Positions 31,906 to 39,980 are shown, counted from the first letter of the stretch. The stretch is DNA of 45,021 bases from Caldilineae bacterium (GCA_020634555.1 JACKBK010000028.1:1-45021), one strand, 5' to 3'. The notes: generated from the sequence alone by a model not told the origin. A program made the numbers and translations.

Positions 31906-32253
31906 ATGAAACCCGAAGAAACTCCCGACAGGTCAGGAAGCCGCTACGTCATTTGGATGATCGCGTTTGCAGCCCTGTTTCTTATATCGGCTGGAGCGGT
32001 ATTGATGATGTGGGGGACCACGACGCGCGTTGTGAGTGATGGTTTGGTGAATGATCCGCGCGTTGTGCTGGGGGTCACATTGATGACTGCCACGATTTCG
32101 TTGGTTGGCTTCATTTCCACCACCTGGCTGGCCTGGCGCAAGGAGAGCCGCGAATCGGCATCGTACCGGCTGCAAATGGAGCGGCAACAGTTGGAAATCG
32201 AGCGGCTTCGATTGGAACTGGAAAAGGAGCGGGGAAAGAAGGCAAGCTCCTAG
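31906..32253 (+). CDS. Small two-span membrane protein with C-terminal coiled coil
   Basis: A 115-residue protein: spans at about residues 14-36 (VIWMIAFAALFLISAGAVLM) and 52-75 (VVLGVTLMTATISLVGFIS), then a charged heptad helix (ERQQLEIERLRLELEKERGK) from about residue 85. GGAGG lies 5 nt before the ATG. No family recognised; the layout suggests an oligomeric membrane protein with a cytoplasmic coiled coil. It stands alone, followed by a symmetric hairpin array. Confidence 0.72.
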   Translation: MKPEETPDRSGSRYVIWMIAFAALFLISAGAVLMMWGTTTRVVSDGLVNDPRVVLGVTLMTATISLVGFISTTWLAWRKESRESASYRLQMERQQLEIERLRLELEKERGKKASS

Positions 32254-32279
32254 TATTACAACAAGACTTCGGCCGTTCC

Positions 32280-32392
32280 CACCGATTGAAATCGGTGTCT
32301 GGCACCAAAAGTATGCTGAAGCATACTCGAACCTCTACTTAGGCAACATGTTTCAACATGTTTTCCCTATCAGACGATGATTTCAATCATCG
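32280..32392. repeat. Mirror-symmetric array of four 18-nt hairpins
   Basis: Four perfect hairpins with 8-nt arms and 2-nt centres: 32280-32297 (CACCGATT-GA-AATCGGTG), 32310-32327 (AGTATGCT-GA-AGCATACT), 32345-32362 (AACATGTT-TC-AACATGTT), 32375-32392 (CGATGATT-TC-AATCATCG). Stem sequences all differ, yet lengths run 18-12-18-17-18-12-18. The two 12-nt spacers read TCTG......AA on opposite strands. The whole is a dyad centred on 32336. No ORF crosses it. Confidence 0.85.
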
Positions 32393-32436
32393 TTCAGATG
32401 CCTCACTATCGAAGTCTCGTTGTAGTGCTAGTACAA

Positions 32437-32898
32437 TTACGCCCCTTGTAGCACCAGCAGCACTCTTCCCTGGCTGCTGCGTTCGGCCATCCATCCTTCT
32501 TCGCCGTCGAAGCGCACTTGCCACCACCGCAGCCCGTCCTGCTCCACCGGGCCGCCGGTAATTGTCCCGGCAGCGCCTTCGGGAACTGTGCGTAGCGTGT
32601 CGCCTGGCAGCTTGTTTTGAAAGCCTGGCGTGCGCCGCAGGTTGACGCCGCCGGCGTAGGCAACTGCGATGGCGTCTCCGTTGACAAATGACTGATCCTC
32701 GGGGCGATTGTTGGTCTGTGCGATAGCCTCGGCCGGTGCAATCGGTGTCCAGGAAGGGGCGGCTCTGAACTCTTCCAGGTTGCCGCCGGTCAGAAAGATC
32801 ACAACGGCCGCCAGGCTGCACAGCACAAGCACAGCAAAGGTCAACAGTGTCCAGGGTAGGGAGCGTCCGGCTGGTTTTGGTGCTGGTGCGGAGTTCAT
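32437..32898 (-). CDS. Membrane-anchored bacterial SH3-domain protein
   Basis: A 153-residue protein: Pro-rich N-terminus, one membrane span (WTLLTFAVLVLCSLAAVVIF, residues ~14-36), a linker, then an SH3b domain (GVNLRRTPGFQNKLPGDTL, WWQVRFDGEEGWMAE). Such domains bind peptidoglycan or peptides outside the cell. No ribosome site is visible, but a TATAAT box ends 7 nt before the ATG at 32898, so the mRNA is probably leaderless. An upstream in-frame Met exists but lies beyond the promoter. Confidence 0.82.
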   Translation of the reverse strand: MNSAPAPKPAGRSLPWTLLTFAVLVLCSLAAVVIFLTGGNLEEFRAAPSWTPIAPAEAIAQTNNRPEDQSFVNGDAIAVAYAGGVNLRRTPGFQNKLPGDTLRTVPEGAAGTITGGPVEQDGLRWWQVRFDGEEGWMAERSSQGRVLLVLQGA

Positions 32899-32905
32899 AC
32901 CAGCA

Positions 32906-32934
32906 ATTATAGCCTGCGTGGATGTGCCCTGCAA
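32906..32934 (-). promoter_or_regulatory. Promoter for a leaderless SH3-domain mRNA
   Basis: TTGCAG (32929-32934), a 17-bp spacer, TATAAT (32906-32911) on the minus strand; the start codon A is 8 nt past the -10 box, where transcription should begin. Confidence 0.72.
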
Positions 32935-32942
32935 GCAGTGAG

Positions 32943-32971
32943 TTGGGGTACGTTGGCGGGCGTGCTATAAT
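32943..32971 (+). promoter_or_regulatory. Promoter for the phosphodiesterase transcript
   Basis: TTGGGG (32943-32948), 17-bp spacer, TATAAT (32966-32971). It is back-to-back with the divergent leaderless promoter, the two -35 boxes being 8 bp apart, so they may share regulation. Confidence 0.7.
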
Positions 32972-32974
32972 TCT

Positions 32975-33136
32975 CTGGCGACTAATCAGCCCACGACTTC
33001 GGAAGTCGCCGATTCCAAGGAGGAAGCGAGCCTGAACCGCATACTGCACCTCTTGAAGTTGTGCGGCGACTTCCGAAGTCTCCGCGACGGTGCAGCTGAA
33101 CAGTTACATTTTCTGGCTGAAATCAACCCAGAGTAA
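32975..33136 (+). other. Open 5' leader frame without a standard start codon
   Basis: The frame from the predicted transcription start to TAA at 33134-33136 has 53 sense codons and no stop, but only CTG-type starts. One CTG (33032) lies 8 nt after AAGGAGG (33017-33023) and would give a 34-residue peptide ending FLAEINPE. The TAA overlaps the ribosome site of the phosphodiesterase gene, so a coupled leader peptide is possible. Confidence 0.3.
32995..33080 (+). promoter_or_regulatory. 17-bp inverted repeat in the phosphodiesterase leader
   Basis: GACTTCGGAAGTCGCCG (32995-33011) and its exact complement (33064-33080) enclose 52 nt containing an AAGGAGG motif. Each arm also contains its own 13-nt hairpin (GACTTC-N-GAAGTC), so one long stem and two short ones compete. 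Confidence 0.6.
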
Positions 33137-33145
33137 GGTGAAATC

Positions 33146-33676
33146 ATGATTATCGCTGTGATGTCGGACGTTCACGACAACGTCTGGAATCTGGCCGACG
33201 CACTGAAGAAAATTGGTGCGGCCGGGGCTTCCAGTCTGCTGTTCTGTGGCGATTTTTGCGCGCCTTTTACGTTGGCGCAGATCGGGCAGGATTTTTCCGG
33301 AGAGGTGCACTGCGTGTTTGGCAACAACGATGGCGATCCGCGGTTGTTGATGCGCAACGCCGCAGCTGCAGGCAACGTAACCATCCACGGCCAGTATGCT
33401 GAACTTGAGCTGGGGGGACGGCGCATTGCGGTCAACCATTATCCGGAGATCGCCCGCAGGGTTGCCGAGGCAGGGCAGTTCGATCTGGTCTGCTATGGCC
33501 ACAACCACCGCGCACACGTGGAGTTGGTAGGTGGCACCGTGCTGGCCAATCCGGGCGAGGTGATGGGGCGATTTGGCCGGCCTACTTTCGGTTTGTACGA
33601 CTGCGAAAGCGGCGATTTCTCGCTGCACGACGTGAAGCATTTCCCGGCGACAGGTGGCTCACAGGACTTCGTGTAG
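33146..33676 (+). CDS. YfcE/MJ0936-type metallophosphoesterase
   Basis: A 176-residue calcineurin-like phosphoesterase with the full metal-site set in order: SDVHDN (residue 7), CGDF (~34), GNND (~59), NHYP (~97), GHNH (~118), and the terminal NPGEV typical of YfcE-type enzymes. These hydrolyse phosphodiesters (model substrates; native ones often unknown). The ATG follows AAGGTG that overlaps the stop of the leader frame. Monocistronic, with a structured leader of about 165 nt. Confidence 0.93.
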   Translation: MIIAVMSDVHDNVWNLADALKKIGAAGASSLLFCGDFCAPFTLAQIGQDFSGEVHCVFGNNDGDPRLLMRNAAAAGNVTIHGQYAELELGGRRIAVNHYPEIARRVAEAGQFDLVCYGHNHRAHVELVGGTVLANPGEVMGRFGRPTFGLYDCESGDFSLHDVKHFPATGGSQDFV

Positions 33677-33772
33677 CCAAAGCGCTACACTCTTCAACCT
33701 TCCAGTTTCTTTCAACCGGCAAACAGCACTATGCGAAGCGACCTGGGTTGTTCTGGCCGCGCCGGGGACGTT

Positions 33773-34426
33773 CTAGTGACGGCGTAACAGCAACAGGGGG
33801 GCGATGGCAACAGACAGCAGGCCAATCGCCAGGAGTATCGGTCCACTTCCATAGCTCACCGGGTGGCCATAGATGGTGTCAAGGGGGAGGCGTACGCTTA
33901 AGAACGCGCTGATGGGAAGAACAATGCTCAATACAGCCAGTACCCCGTTCACAGAGGCAGCAGCGACGAGGGGCAGGTGGCGAAAAAGCGGGTAGGCCAG
34001 AAGCGCAGCAACGACACAAACGCCCATCGCAGTGGTCTGCTTCACAAACTCCGGTGTAACCAGCAGCGACGGCGTCCACGCGGGCGGCAACATTGAGAGG
34101 GCAACAGGCACCGCGAGCAGGTTGATAAACCAGCGCAGCACGCCGGGGAATTTTAGCTCGCGACGGTGTGCGAGCAGACTCATGCTCAGGCTGATGGCTG
34201 CCAATGGGAGCAGAAAAAGCTCGCGCGTCAGGTGGATCTGTCCGCTGCGCACCTCGGCAATGAACTTGACATATTCCGCGAGATCGATTCCTGGCACGCG
34301 CAGCCCGGCCGGTTTTGCCCAAACCCACGCGCCCCAATATCCTAGTGCTGCCAACAGCCATCCGGCTAACAACAAACCGGTAGGGAGGTAGGGCGACTGC
34401 ATGGCCCGCCGGATGCGCTCAGCCAC
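33773..34426 (-). CDS. Multi-span membrane protein of the polysaccharide cluster, unknown function
   Basis: A 217-residue protein with about six hydrophobic segments (PTGLLLAGWLLAALGYWG, LFLLPLAAISLSMSLL, MGVCVVAALLAYPLF and others) and a basic end (LLLLRRH). No family recognised. The start is taken as GTG 34426, which overlaps the glycosyltransferase stop by 8 nt and has CAGCAGG 6 nt upstream, implying coupling; ATG 34402 is an alternative. Last gene of the minus-strand exopolysaccharide cluster. Confidence 0.65.
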   Translation of the reverse strand: MAERIRRAMQSPYLPTGLLLAGWLLAALGYWGAWVWAKPAGLRVPGIDLAEYVKFIAEVRSGQIHLTRELFLLPLAAISLSMSLLAHRRELKFPGVLRWFINLLAVPVALSMLPPAWTPSLLVTPEFVKQTTAMGVCVVAALLAYPLFRHLPLVAAASVNGVLAVLSIVLPISAFLSVRLPLDTIYGHPVSYGSGPILLAIGLLSVAIAPLLLLRRH

Positions 34427-35552
34427 GGTGTACCTGCTGGTAAGTATGCCACAGCGTCTCCGCCGAACGACGCCACGTGAAGCAAGTTGAGTGCTGGAAG
34501 CCACGCTCGCGCAGCGTGTTGCGCAGCGCTTCGTCCTCGATCAGCCGCTGTAGCGCTACGGCCAGTGCGGCATCATCGCTGGCGTCGACAAGTAGCGTAG
34601 CGTCGCCGGCCGCTTCGGGCAACGACGAGTTATCCGCGCAGACCACAGGCACGCCGCAAGCCAGCGCCTCCAGAACCGGGATACCAAAGCCTTCGTATAG
34701 CGACGGGAACGTAAAAACATCCGCGGCTGAGTACAGGGTCGGCAAATCCGCATCGGCCACAAAGCCCGCCAGGATAATCTCCTGCTTGAACGCAGAGGCG
34801 TCAATGGCCGCGAAAATCTCGCCGGTCAGCCAGCCCTCTCCGCCGGCGATCACCAGCTGGTGGGGGAGGGCAGTGGTCTGGCGAAGAATCGTCCATGCGC
34901 GAATGAGAGCCGGCCAGTTCTTGCGCGGCTCCAGCGTGCCAACACCCAAAACGAAAGGCTGGCTGCCGATGCCGTAGCGCTCACGCACCTGTTTTTGCTC
35001 ATCCGCGTCGCCAACTGGCTGAAACCGCGCTTCAACGCCTGGGTAAACCACTGTGATTTTCTCGGCGGGTACGTGCAGTAAATCGATCAGGTCGTTCTTG
35101 GTCGCCTGGCTGTCGGCGAGGATGTGATCGGCTCGGTCTACGGAGCGCGGCACAACCCTGGCAAGATAGCTGCGCAGATTTTCATCGGCGCACTGCGGCA
35201 CGGTGAGGAAGCTGAGGTCGTGGACAGTCAGCAGAGTGCGGGCGCTGTGAACAGGCGGCAACACGAAGTCGCTGGCGTGATAAAGGTCGTGGCCACCGGC
35301 CAGGAGCTCAACAGGGAACGGCATGCCGAGGCGATGCCACCCAATTGTGAGCCAGCGGTTAGACACGGGGACAACGCGCAACGCCATACCTGCTGGCGCC
35401 GCAGGAAGCGGGCTGGCGGTACGCCCGTACACCAGCAGCGTTATCGAGGAATCGTGCGCCAGCGGAGCCAGCGCGTTGACCAGCTCACGGGTATGGCGGC
35501 CGATTCCAGCACCCTGGCGAACAGCAGGCGTGTAGTCGATAACGAGGCGCAC
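34419..35552 (-). CDS. Glycosyltransferase, GT4 family
   Basis: A 377-residue GT-B enzyme: N-terminal domain with GAGIGRHTRELVNAL and HDLYHASDFVLPP, then the C-terminal nucleotide-sugar domain (VLGVGTLEPRKNWPALIRAW, AADVFTFPSLYEGFGIPVLE ALA with its E-x7-E catalytic region, CADNSSLPEAAGDA). It transfers a sugar, retaining configuration, onto a lipid-linked or polysaccharide acceptor. It lies 6 nt after the GtrA gene in an operon with an O-antigen ligase-like gene, so it likely acts in surface glycan synthesis. Confidence 0.93.
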   Translation of the reverse strand: MRLVIDYTPAVRQGAGIGRHTRELVNALAPLAHDSSITLLVYGRTASPLPAAPAGMALRVVPVSNRWLTIGWHRLGMPFPVELLAGGHDLYHASDFVLPPVHSARTLLTVHDLSFLTVPQCADENLRSYLARVVPRSVDRADHILADSQATKNDLIDLLHVPAEKITVVYPGVEARFQPVGDADEQKQVRERYGIGSQPFVLGVGTLEPRKNWPALIRAWTILRQTTALPHQLVIAGGEGWLTGEIFAAIDASAFKQEIILAGFVADADLPTLYSAADVFTFPSLYEGFGIPVLEALACGVPVVCADNSSLPEAAGDATLLVDASDDAALAVALQRLIEDEALRNTLRERGFQHSTCFTWRRSAETLWHTYQQVHRG

Positions 35553-35558
35553 GCGGTG

Positions 35559-36050
35559 TTATTCGATCCCTTTGTAGGTCCAGACGCGGTTGACGCCGTA
35601 GTTCCAGAACAGCACAACGCCGATCGCGATGACCTTGGCTCCCAGATAGGCGAATGGGTCCTGCAGCAAGCCGGAGAAGATAGGGTGCAGACCCAGCACA
35701 ATGGCCTCGTTGATCCCCAACCCAATCAAATTTACAACGGTGAACTGCACGAGCTGGCTTGCGATGGGCCGATCGCGGCTCTCAGGAAATGTCCAGAAGC
35801 GATTCCAGGTGAAGTTGCTGACAACGGCAGTGCTGAACCCCAAGGCGACCGCCAGCATCAAGGGCAGTCCCAGAATCTCGCGCGAGAACGTCAGCACGGT
35901 CAGATCGACCACCATGCCGATGGCCCCGACAATAGCAAATTTGATGAACCGTATCAGCTCAACCGGTTTGACGCCGGTTCGCGCTGACACGCGCCGAACC
36001 ACCCGATTGGGCAGAGACATGGATAACTCAGGGCTAACTGCCTGTGACAT
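35559..36050 (-). CDS. GtrA-family membrane protein
   Basis: A 163-residue four-span protein matching GtrA: FIKFAIVGAIGMVVDLTVL, ALGFSTAVVSNFTWNRFWTF, then two more spans ending FWNYGVNRVWTYKG. The paired F-W-N-R-x-W-T/V-W motifs are typical. The family flips or handles undecaprenyl-linked sugars in glycan modification. It lies 18 nt after the ligase-like gene and 6 nt before the GT4 gene. Confidence 0.92.
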   Translation of the reverse strand: MSQAVSPELSMSLPNRVVRRVSARTGVKPVELIRFIKFAIVGAIGMVVDLTVLTFSREILGLPLMLAVALGFSTAVVSNFTWNRFWTFPESRDRPIASQLVQFTVVNLIGLGINEAIVLGLHPIFSGLLQDPFAYLGAKVIAIGVVLFWNYGVNRVWTYKGIE

Positions 36051-36068
36051 TCGAACAAACGCTCCTTG

Positions 36069-37559
36069 TCAGGACTTTATCTCATCTGAGTTCAACACGG
36101 CCAGCAAACCGAACATCAGCGCAAGAACCAGGTAAATGTGCTGAACCCAAAGGTTATCGAAGACGTTGTGAACTGTGGCGTGTACCAAACCGCCCAACAC
36201 GCCAGCGCCGACAGCGGCCACAAAGCGCCGGTTGCTGGCCGTGCTGCGCAGCGCCTGCCAGATACCAGCCGCCCAGAGCAGCAGATACCCAAGCAACCCT
36301 AGCACACCCGACTCGCCGGCAATGTTCAGGTAGACGTTGTGCGCATGGCCCAGCGCGTCCTGCCAGCGCGGCAGGCGATAAAGCTCGTACACGGTGGCAT
36401 AGTTGCCCGGACCAACTCCCAGCCAGGGATGGTCGGTCCACATATTGATGGCCGCCTGCCAGTGCGCGAGCCGCTCGATCACGGAGAAGCTGGCGCCTGT
36501 CACTTCGGTGCGGGCAACGTCGACAAGGCCGATGTAATCGCCGAGATCGCCGATGCGCGCACTGATCGACGCCGGCAACAGATCCGTCAGACCGAAGATC
36601 ACCATGATCCAGGCCAGCGCGGCGGCAGCCACAATCAAGGCCGGCGCGGCCCGGCGGGCATGGGCCAAAAACACAACCAGCAGCGCGGCAGCCAGTGCCA
36701 GCCACGCGCCGCGGCTCCAGCTCACCAGAACGCCGAGACAGATGACAACAGACGCCAGTGGCAGCGCGATCTGTTGCCAGGACCTGGGTACAACGTCGAT
36801 CGCCAGCCTGCCCGGCTCCCGTCGAGTAGCCATAGTTGCTGACCACACCCAAATCGCCAGGCTGACAGCCAGCGGCGCGGCCAGCCCCAAATATCCGGCA
36901 AAGGGATTTGGCTGGCGAAAGGTACCGTAGGCTCGCAAGAAGCGGCCCATCAAGACAAACTCGTCCGGTCCCGTCTGGTTGAGGAACTGGTAAACACCAA
37001 AGACTGCCTGGCTGACCGCTGCCAGCAGCAATCCGGCTACCAGCCAGCCAGCGCGCTCCTTGGGCAGCACAGCAGCGACAACCACATACAGGACCAGCAC
37101 CTGTACCCACTTCAACAGCTCCGGCAACCCCTCGCGGTAGCTCTCCGCGCCGACCAACGCCACAGCCTGAATGCCTGCAAACAGCAGCAGCGGCACAATC
37201 AGCGGCAGGCGGGGTACGACGATACGGCGCCTGACAACACCCTGCGCCAGCCAGGCTGCCACCGTCAGGACCAGGAGCAAATCGGTGCCGTCCAGCGCTA
37301 CGCCAGCCACGCTCAGCGGCCACGCTGCCGCCCAGGGAATCGCAATCGCCAGGGCGACTAACCCAACCCATGGTCGAATCAGCACTGCGATGGTGATCGC
37401 GCCAGCAGCCAGCAGGGCAATGCCCATGGTGAGCGGCAGCAACGTGATCGACACCGCGCACACAAGCAACAGCCCCACCAGAAACACGGGAGCAGGGGGC
37501 GCCTGGAACGGCGGCAACTTCGCAGCCAGAGAAGTTCGCGGGAAATGCTGCATGTTCAT
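36069..37559 (-). CDS. O-antigen ligase/polymerase-like membrane protein (Wzy/WaaL type)
   Basis: A 496-residue protein with about 12 hydrophobic segments. The large external loop near residues 340-380 carries WQAAINMWTDHPWLGVGPGN followed by LGHAHNVYLNIAGESG, the signature of the Wzy_C/O-antigen ligase domain with its conserved H and N. It polymerises or ligates lipid-linked glycan units. ATG 37559 chosen; a second in-frame ATG lies at 37553. First gene of a minus-strand operon with GtrA, GT4 and a membrane protein. Confidence 0.9.
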   Translation of the reverse strand: MNMQHFPRTSLAAKLPPFQAPPAPVFLVGLLLVCAVSITLLPLTMGIALLAAGAITIAVLIRPWVGLVALAIAIPWAAAWPLSVAGVALDGTDLLLVLTVAAWLAQGVVRRRIVVPRLPLIVPLLLFAGIQAVALVGAESYREGLPELLKWVQVLVLYVVVAAVLPKERAGWLVAGLLLAAVSQAVFGVYQFLNQTGPDEFVLMGRFLRAYGTFRQPNPFAGYLGLAAPLAVSLAIWVWSATMATRREPGRLAIDVVPRSWQQIALPLASVVICLGVLVSWSRGAWLALAAALLVVFLAHARRAAPALIVAAAALAWIMVIFGLTDLLPASISARIGDLGDYIGLVDVARTEVTGASFSVIERLAHWQAAINMWTDHPWLGVGPGNYATVYELYRLPRWQDALGHAHNVYLNIAGESGVLGLLGYLLLWAAGIWQALRSTASNRRFVAAVGAGVLGGLVHATVHNVFDNLWVQHIYLVLALMFGLLAVLNSDEIKS

Positions 37560-37590
37560 CTTTCGACCGCCGCGCGGCGGGCCAACCGGT

Positions 37591-37619
37591 CTTGTACCAT
37601 CGTTGCAACACTTTGTCAA
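37591..37619 (-). promoter_or_regulatory. Promoter of the polysaccharide operon
   Basis: TTGACA (37614-37619), 17-bp spacer, TACAAG (37591-37596) on the minus strand, about 32 nt before the ATG. Confidence 0.6.
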
Positions 37620-37682
37620 AACCAGTCGGTTTTGTTCAGTTTGTTCCATGTCTTACGCGTTGTAGGTGTTCGGATTTTTGCT

Positions 37683-37704
37683 GCTTTCAACCCCATGGTA
37701 TAAT
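37683..37704 (+). promoter_or_regulatory. Promoter region of the DsbA-VKOR genes
   Basis: TATAAT at 37699-37704, 52 nt before the DsbA start. The -35 is weak: TTTGCT or TTGCTG about 15-16 nt upstream. Confidence 0.5.
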
Positions 37705-37755
37705 GCCCGCCAGCCAGCCGACTGGCGCATTCAAAACCCCTAATGTGAGGATATA

Positions 37756-38520
37756 ATGGCCAAGAAGAAGAAGTCCCGTACCCCGAACGTCCCGACATCT
37801 ACGACGCAAACCACTTCACAGAAGCGGAGCAGCAAACCGGTGCGCGCGCGCAAGAAGGACCGGACGACGATGTACCTGTTGGCTGCCGGAGCCGCCATCG
37901 CCATTGCTGTGATCGCGTTGATTGTGTTGCAGAACCGCAGTCAGGCCCAGGTCTCCCAGCCTCCGGCGGTCAGCACCGTTATCACCGAAGGGCTAACCGA
38001 CCGCAACGTGAAGGGCTCCGCCGACGCACCGGTGACGGTGACGGTTTACTCCGATTTTGAATGCCCGGCGTGCAAGAGCTTCGCCACTGGCGCCGAGCAA
38101 TCGCTTGACGCGGATTACGTGAACAACGGTCTGGTGCGGCTTGAGTACAAGCATTTCCCGTTGCCGCAGCACAATCCCAGTGCTACCCAAGGCGCGCTGG
38201 CTGCTGAGTGCGCCGCCGACCAGGGCCAGTTCTGGCCGATGCACGATTACTTGTTCCAGGAAGCTGGCAAGGCAGGAACCAGCACCTTCACATTGAGCCG
38301 GCTGCGCTCGATGTCGGACGCGCTTGGGCTTGACACAGCAGAGTTCAGCAAATGTGTCAGCCAATCGAAGTATGCGCAACAAGTCCGCGACGACATCCGC
38401 GAGGGCCAACAGTTGGGCGTCAACGCGACGCCGACCATCTACGTCAACGGACAAAAAGTTGACAACTCCTACTCGCTGATCAAGGCCAAGATCGACGAAG
38501 AGCTGGCGAAGCAAGGATAA
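37756..38520 (+). CDS. Membrane-anchored DsbA-family thiol oxidoreductase
   Basis: A 254-residue protein: Lys/Thr/Ser-rich N-terminus, one membrane span (residues ~38-59), then a thioredoxin fold with the active site SDFECPACKSF (C103, C106) and a cis-proline loop NATPTIYVNGQ. It resembles BdbD/DsbA-like disulfide donors for exported proteins. A VKOR gene follows by 2 nt and would reoxidise it through the quinone pool. An additional Cys pair (AAECAAD, SKCVSQ) may form a structural disulfide. Confidence 0.92.
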   Translation: MAKKKKSRTPNVPTSTTQTTSQKRSSKPVRARKKDRTTMYLLAAGAAIAIAVIALIVLQNRSQAQVSQPPAVSTVITEGLTDRNVKGSADAPVTVTVYSDFECPACKSFATGAEQSLDADYVNNGLVRLEYKHFPLPQHNPSATQGALAAECAADQGQFWPMHDYLFQEAGKAGTSTFTLSRLRSMSDALGLDTAEFSKCVSQSKYAQQVRDDIREGQQLGVNATPTIYVNGQKVDNSYSLIKAKIDEELAKQG

Positions 38521-38522
38521 CC

Positions 38523-38984
38523 ATGGAGAACTCGCGTCCTTGGATCACAAGACTGCAACTGATCTTGACCATTGTCGGGATCGCCGTCGCAGGCTATTTG
38601 ACCTACGTCAAGCTTTTTGCCATCGAACCCTACTGCGCAGGAGTGGGCAACTGTGAAGCCGTGCAGACCAGTCCCTACGCCGAACTGATGGGCATTCCAG
38701 TCGCCATCTGGGGCCTGTTTACCTACATTGTTCTCTTGGGGATGGTGCTGGTCAAGCGAGCCGACTGGCGCGACCTCGGCCACTTGGCTGGCATGGCTGT
38801 CTTTCTGGTGACCATGGTGGGCGTGATCTTCTCTGCTTACCTGACCTACCTCGAACTGTTCGTCATTCACGCGATCTGTCCCTGGTGCGTGGCATCTGCT
38901 GTCGTGATGACGTTGCTGTTCGTACTGTCGGTCATTGAGATGTTCTTCTCCGGCCAGACTGGTACGGAGCCAGAGCCGGCCTGA
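38523..38984 (+). CDS. Vitamin K epoxide reductase (VKOR) family protein
   Basis: A 153-residue four-span protein: loop cysteines YCAGVGNCEAV (C38, C44) and the membrane active site AICPWC (C119, C122) that binds quinone. The short loop-pair spacing and CxxC match bacterial VKOR proteins, which oxidise DsbA-like proteins and pass electrons to menaquinone or ubiquinone. Cotranscribed with the DsbA-like gene (2-nt gap). Confidence 0.94.
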   Translation: MENSRPWITRLQLILTIVGIAVAGYLTYVKLFAIEPYCAGVGNCEAVQTSPYAELMGIPVAIWGLFTYIVLLGMVLVKRADWRDLGHLAGMAVFLVTMVGVIFSAYLTYLELFVIHAICPWCVASAVVMTLLFVLSVIEMFFSGQTGTEPEPA

Positions 38985-39009
38985 CCTCAATTTCTTAGCA
39001 ATTCGTTCA

Positions 39010-39052
39010 CGCGAAGAGCGGCGGTCTGATCATCAGACCGCCGCTCTTCGCG
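39010..39052. terminator. Bidirectional terminator between VKOR and mtnP
   Basis: Perfect 20-bp stem (CGCGAAGAGCGGCGGTCTGA and its complement) with loop TCA, located between convergent genes. No T tract on either side, but the position and stability fit a shared terminator. Confidence 0.7.
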
Positions 39053-39068
39053 TCTCGGGTTGTGTCAG

Positions 39069-39953
39069 TTACGATGCCATGTACTTGCCCAGAATGAGCG
39101 ACAGTTGCTGCTTTGCCTGCTCCGGCCAGAAATCAGGCTGTGTCGTGATACCATCCTTGAGCGCGTCACGCTGTGGACTTGGACCGGCCTCGGCCAGCAT
39201 TCCCACTGCATGCCGTACGGCATGGCGGGCAGTCTCGGCGTTCTTGTGGAGCATACGAACGATTGCCTCCACTGTCACAGGGCCTTCGCCTTCGTGCCAG
39301 ACATCGTAGTCGGTAACGTGCGCCATGACTGCGTAGCTCATCTCGGCCTCACGCGCCAGAAACGCTTCCGGCACCGTGGTCATGCCGATGACCGAAATAT
39401 CCTGTTGACGGAAGATGTGGCTCTCGGCCTTGGTGCTGAAGCGGGGCCCCTCGATCGTAACGTAGGTGCCGCCAAAGTGAGCGCGCGCACCAGTCTGCTG
39501 CACGGCCCGATAGCAAACCTCGGATAGATACTCGCAGAACGGGTTTGCCACCGAGACATGTACGACAATTCCCTGGGTGCCGACCGCCGGATCATCGAAG
39601 AACGAAAGCGCTCGCAGGCGGGTGCGGTCGTAGAGTTGGTCGGGCACGATGATGTCGCCAGGACGAATATGCTCCTGTAAGCTGCCGCAAGCGCTGACGG
39701 CGACCAGGTACTCAACACCCAGTTTTTTGAATCCCCAGATATTAGCGCGTGAGTTGAGCTGCGTTGGGCTTATCCGGTGGCCGCGGCCGTGGCGGCTTAG
39801 AAACGCGACCCGCTGGCCGTCGATTGTGCCGAGAATGTACGAGTCGGACGGCGGGCCGAAAGGTGTATCCAGCGTTACTTCCTCAACGTCGTGCAGCGCG
39901 CTAAGTTCGTACACGCCGGTGCCGCCCAGCACGCCAATTCGAACTGGTTCCAT
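39069..39953 (-). CDS. mtnP: S-methyl-5'-thioadenosine phosphorylase
   Basis: A 294-residue PNP/MTAP-family enzyme: IGVLGGTGVYEL at the start, FLSRHGRGHRISPTQLNSRANIWG, AVSACGSLQEHIRPGDIIVPDQ, and the substrate region YVTIEGPRFSTKAESHIFR, IGMTTVPEAFLAREAEMSYA. It cleaves methylthioadenosine with phosphate to adenine and methylthioribose-1-phosphate for methionine salvage. ATG with AAAGGAAG ribosome site. It follows cysQ by 27 nt. Confidence 0.93.
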   Translation of the reverse strand: MEPVRIGVLGGTGVYELSALHDVEEVTLDTPFGPPSDSYILGTIDGQRVAFLSRHGRGHRISPTQLNSRANIWGFKKLGVEYLVAVSACGSLQEHIRPGDIIVPDQLYDRTRLRALSFFDDPAVGTQGIVVHVSVANPFCEYLSEVCYRAVQQTGARAHFGGTYVTIEGPRFSTKAESHIFRQQDISVIGMTTVPEAFLAREAEMSYAVMAHVTDYDVWHEGEGPVTVEAIVRMLHKNAETARHAVRHAVGMLAEAGPSPQRDALKDGITTQPDFWPEQAKQQLSLILGKYMAS

Positions 39954-39980
39954 GTCAACTTCCTTTCTCGCTGTGACCTT

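Noticed and set aside
36154..37611. 485-codon minus frame within the O-antigen ligase-like gene
   Set aside because: Alternative frame of the same strand; its translation is Gly/Arg/Cys-rich without membrane spans, whereas the other frame matches Wzy/WaaL.
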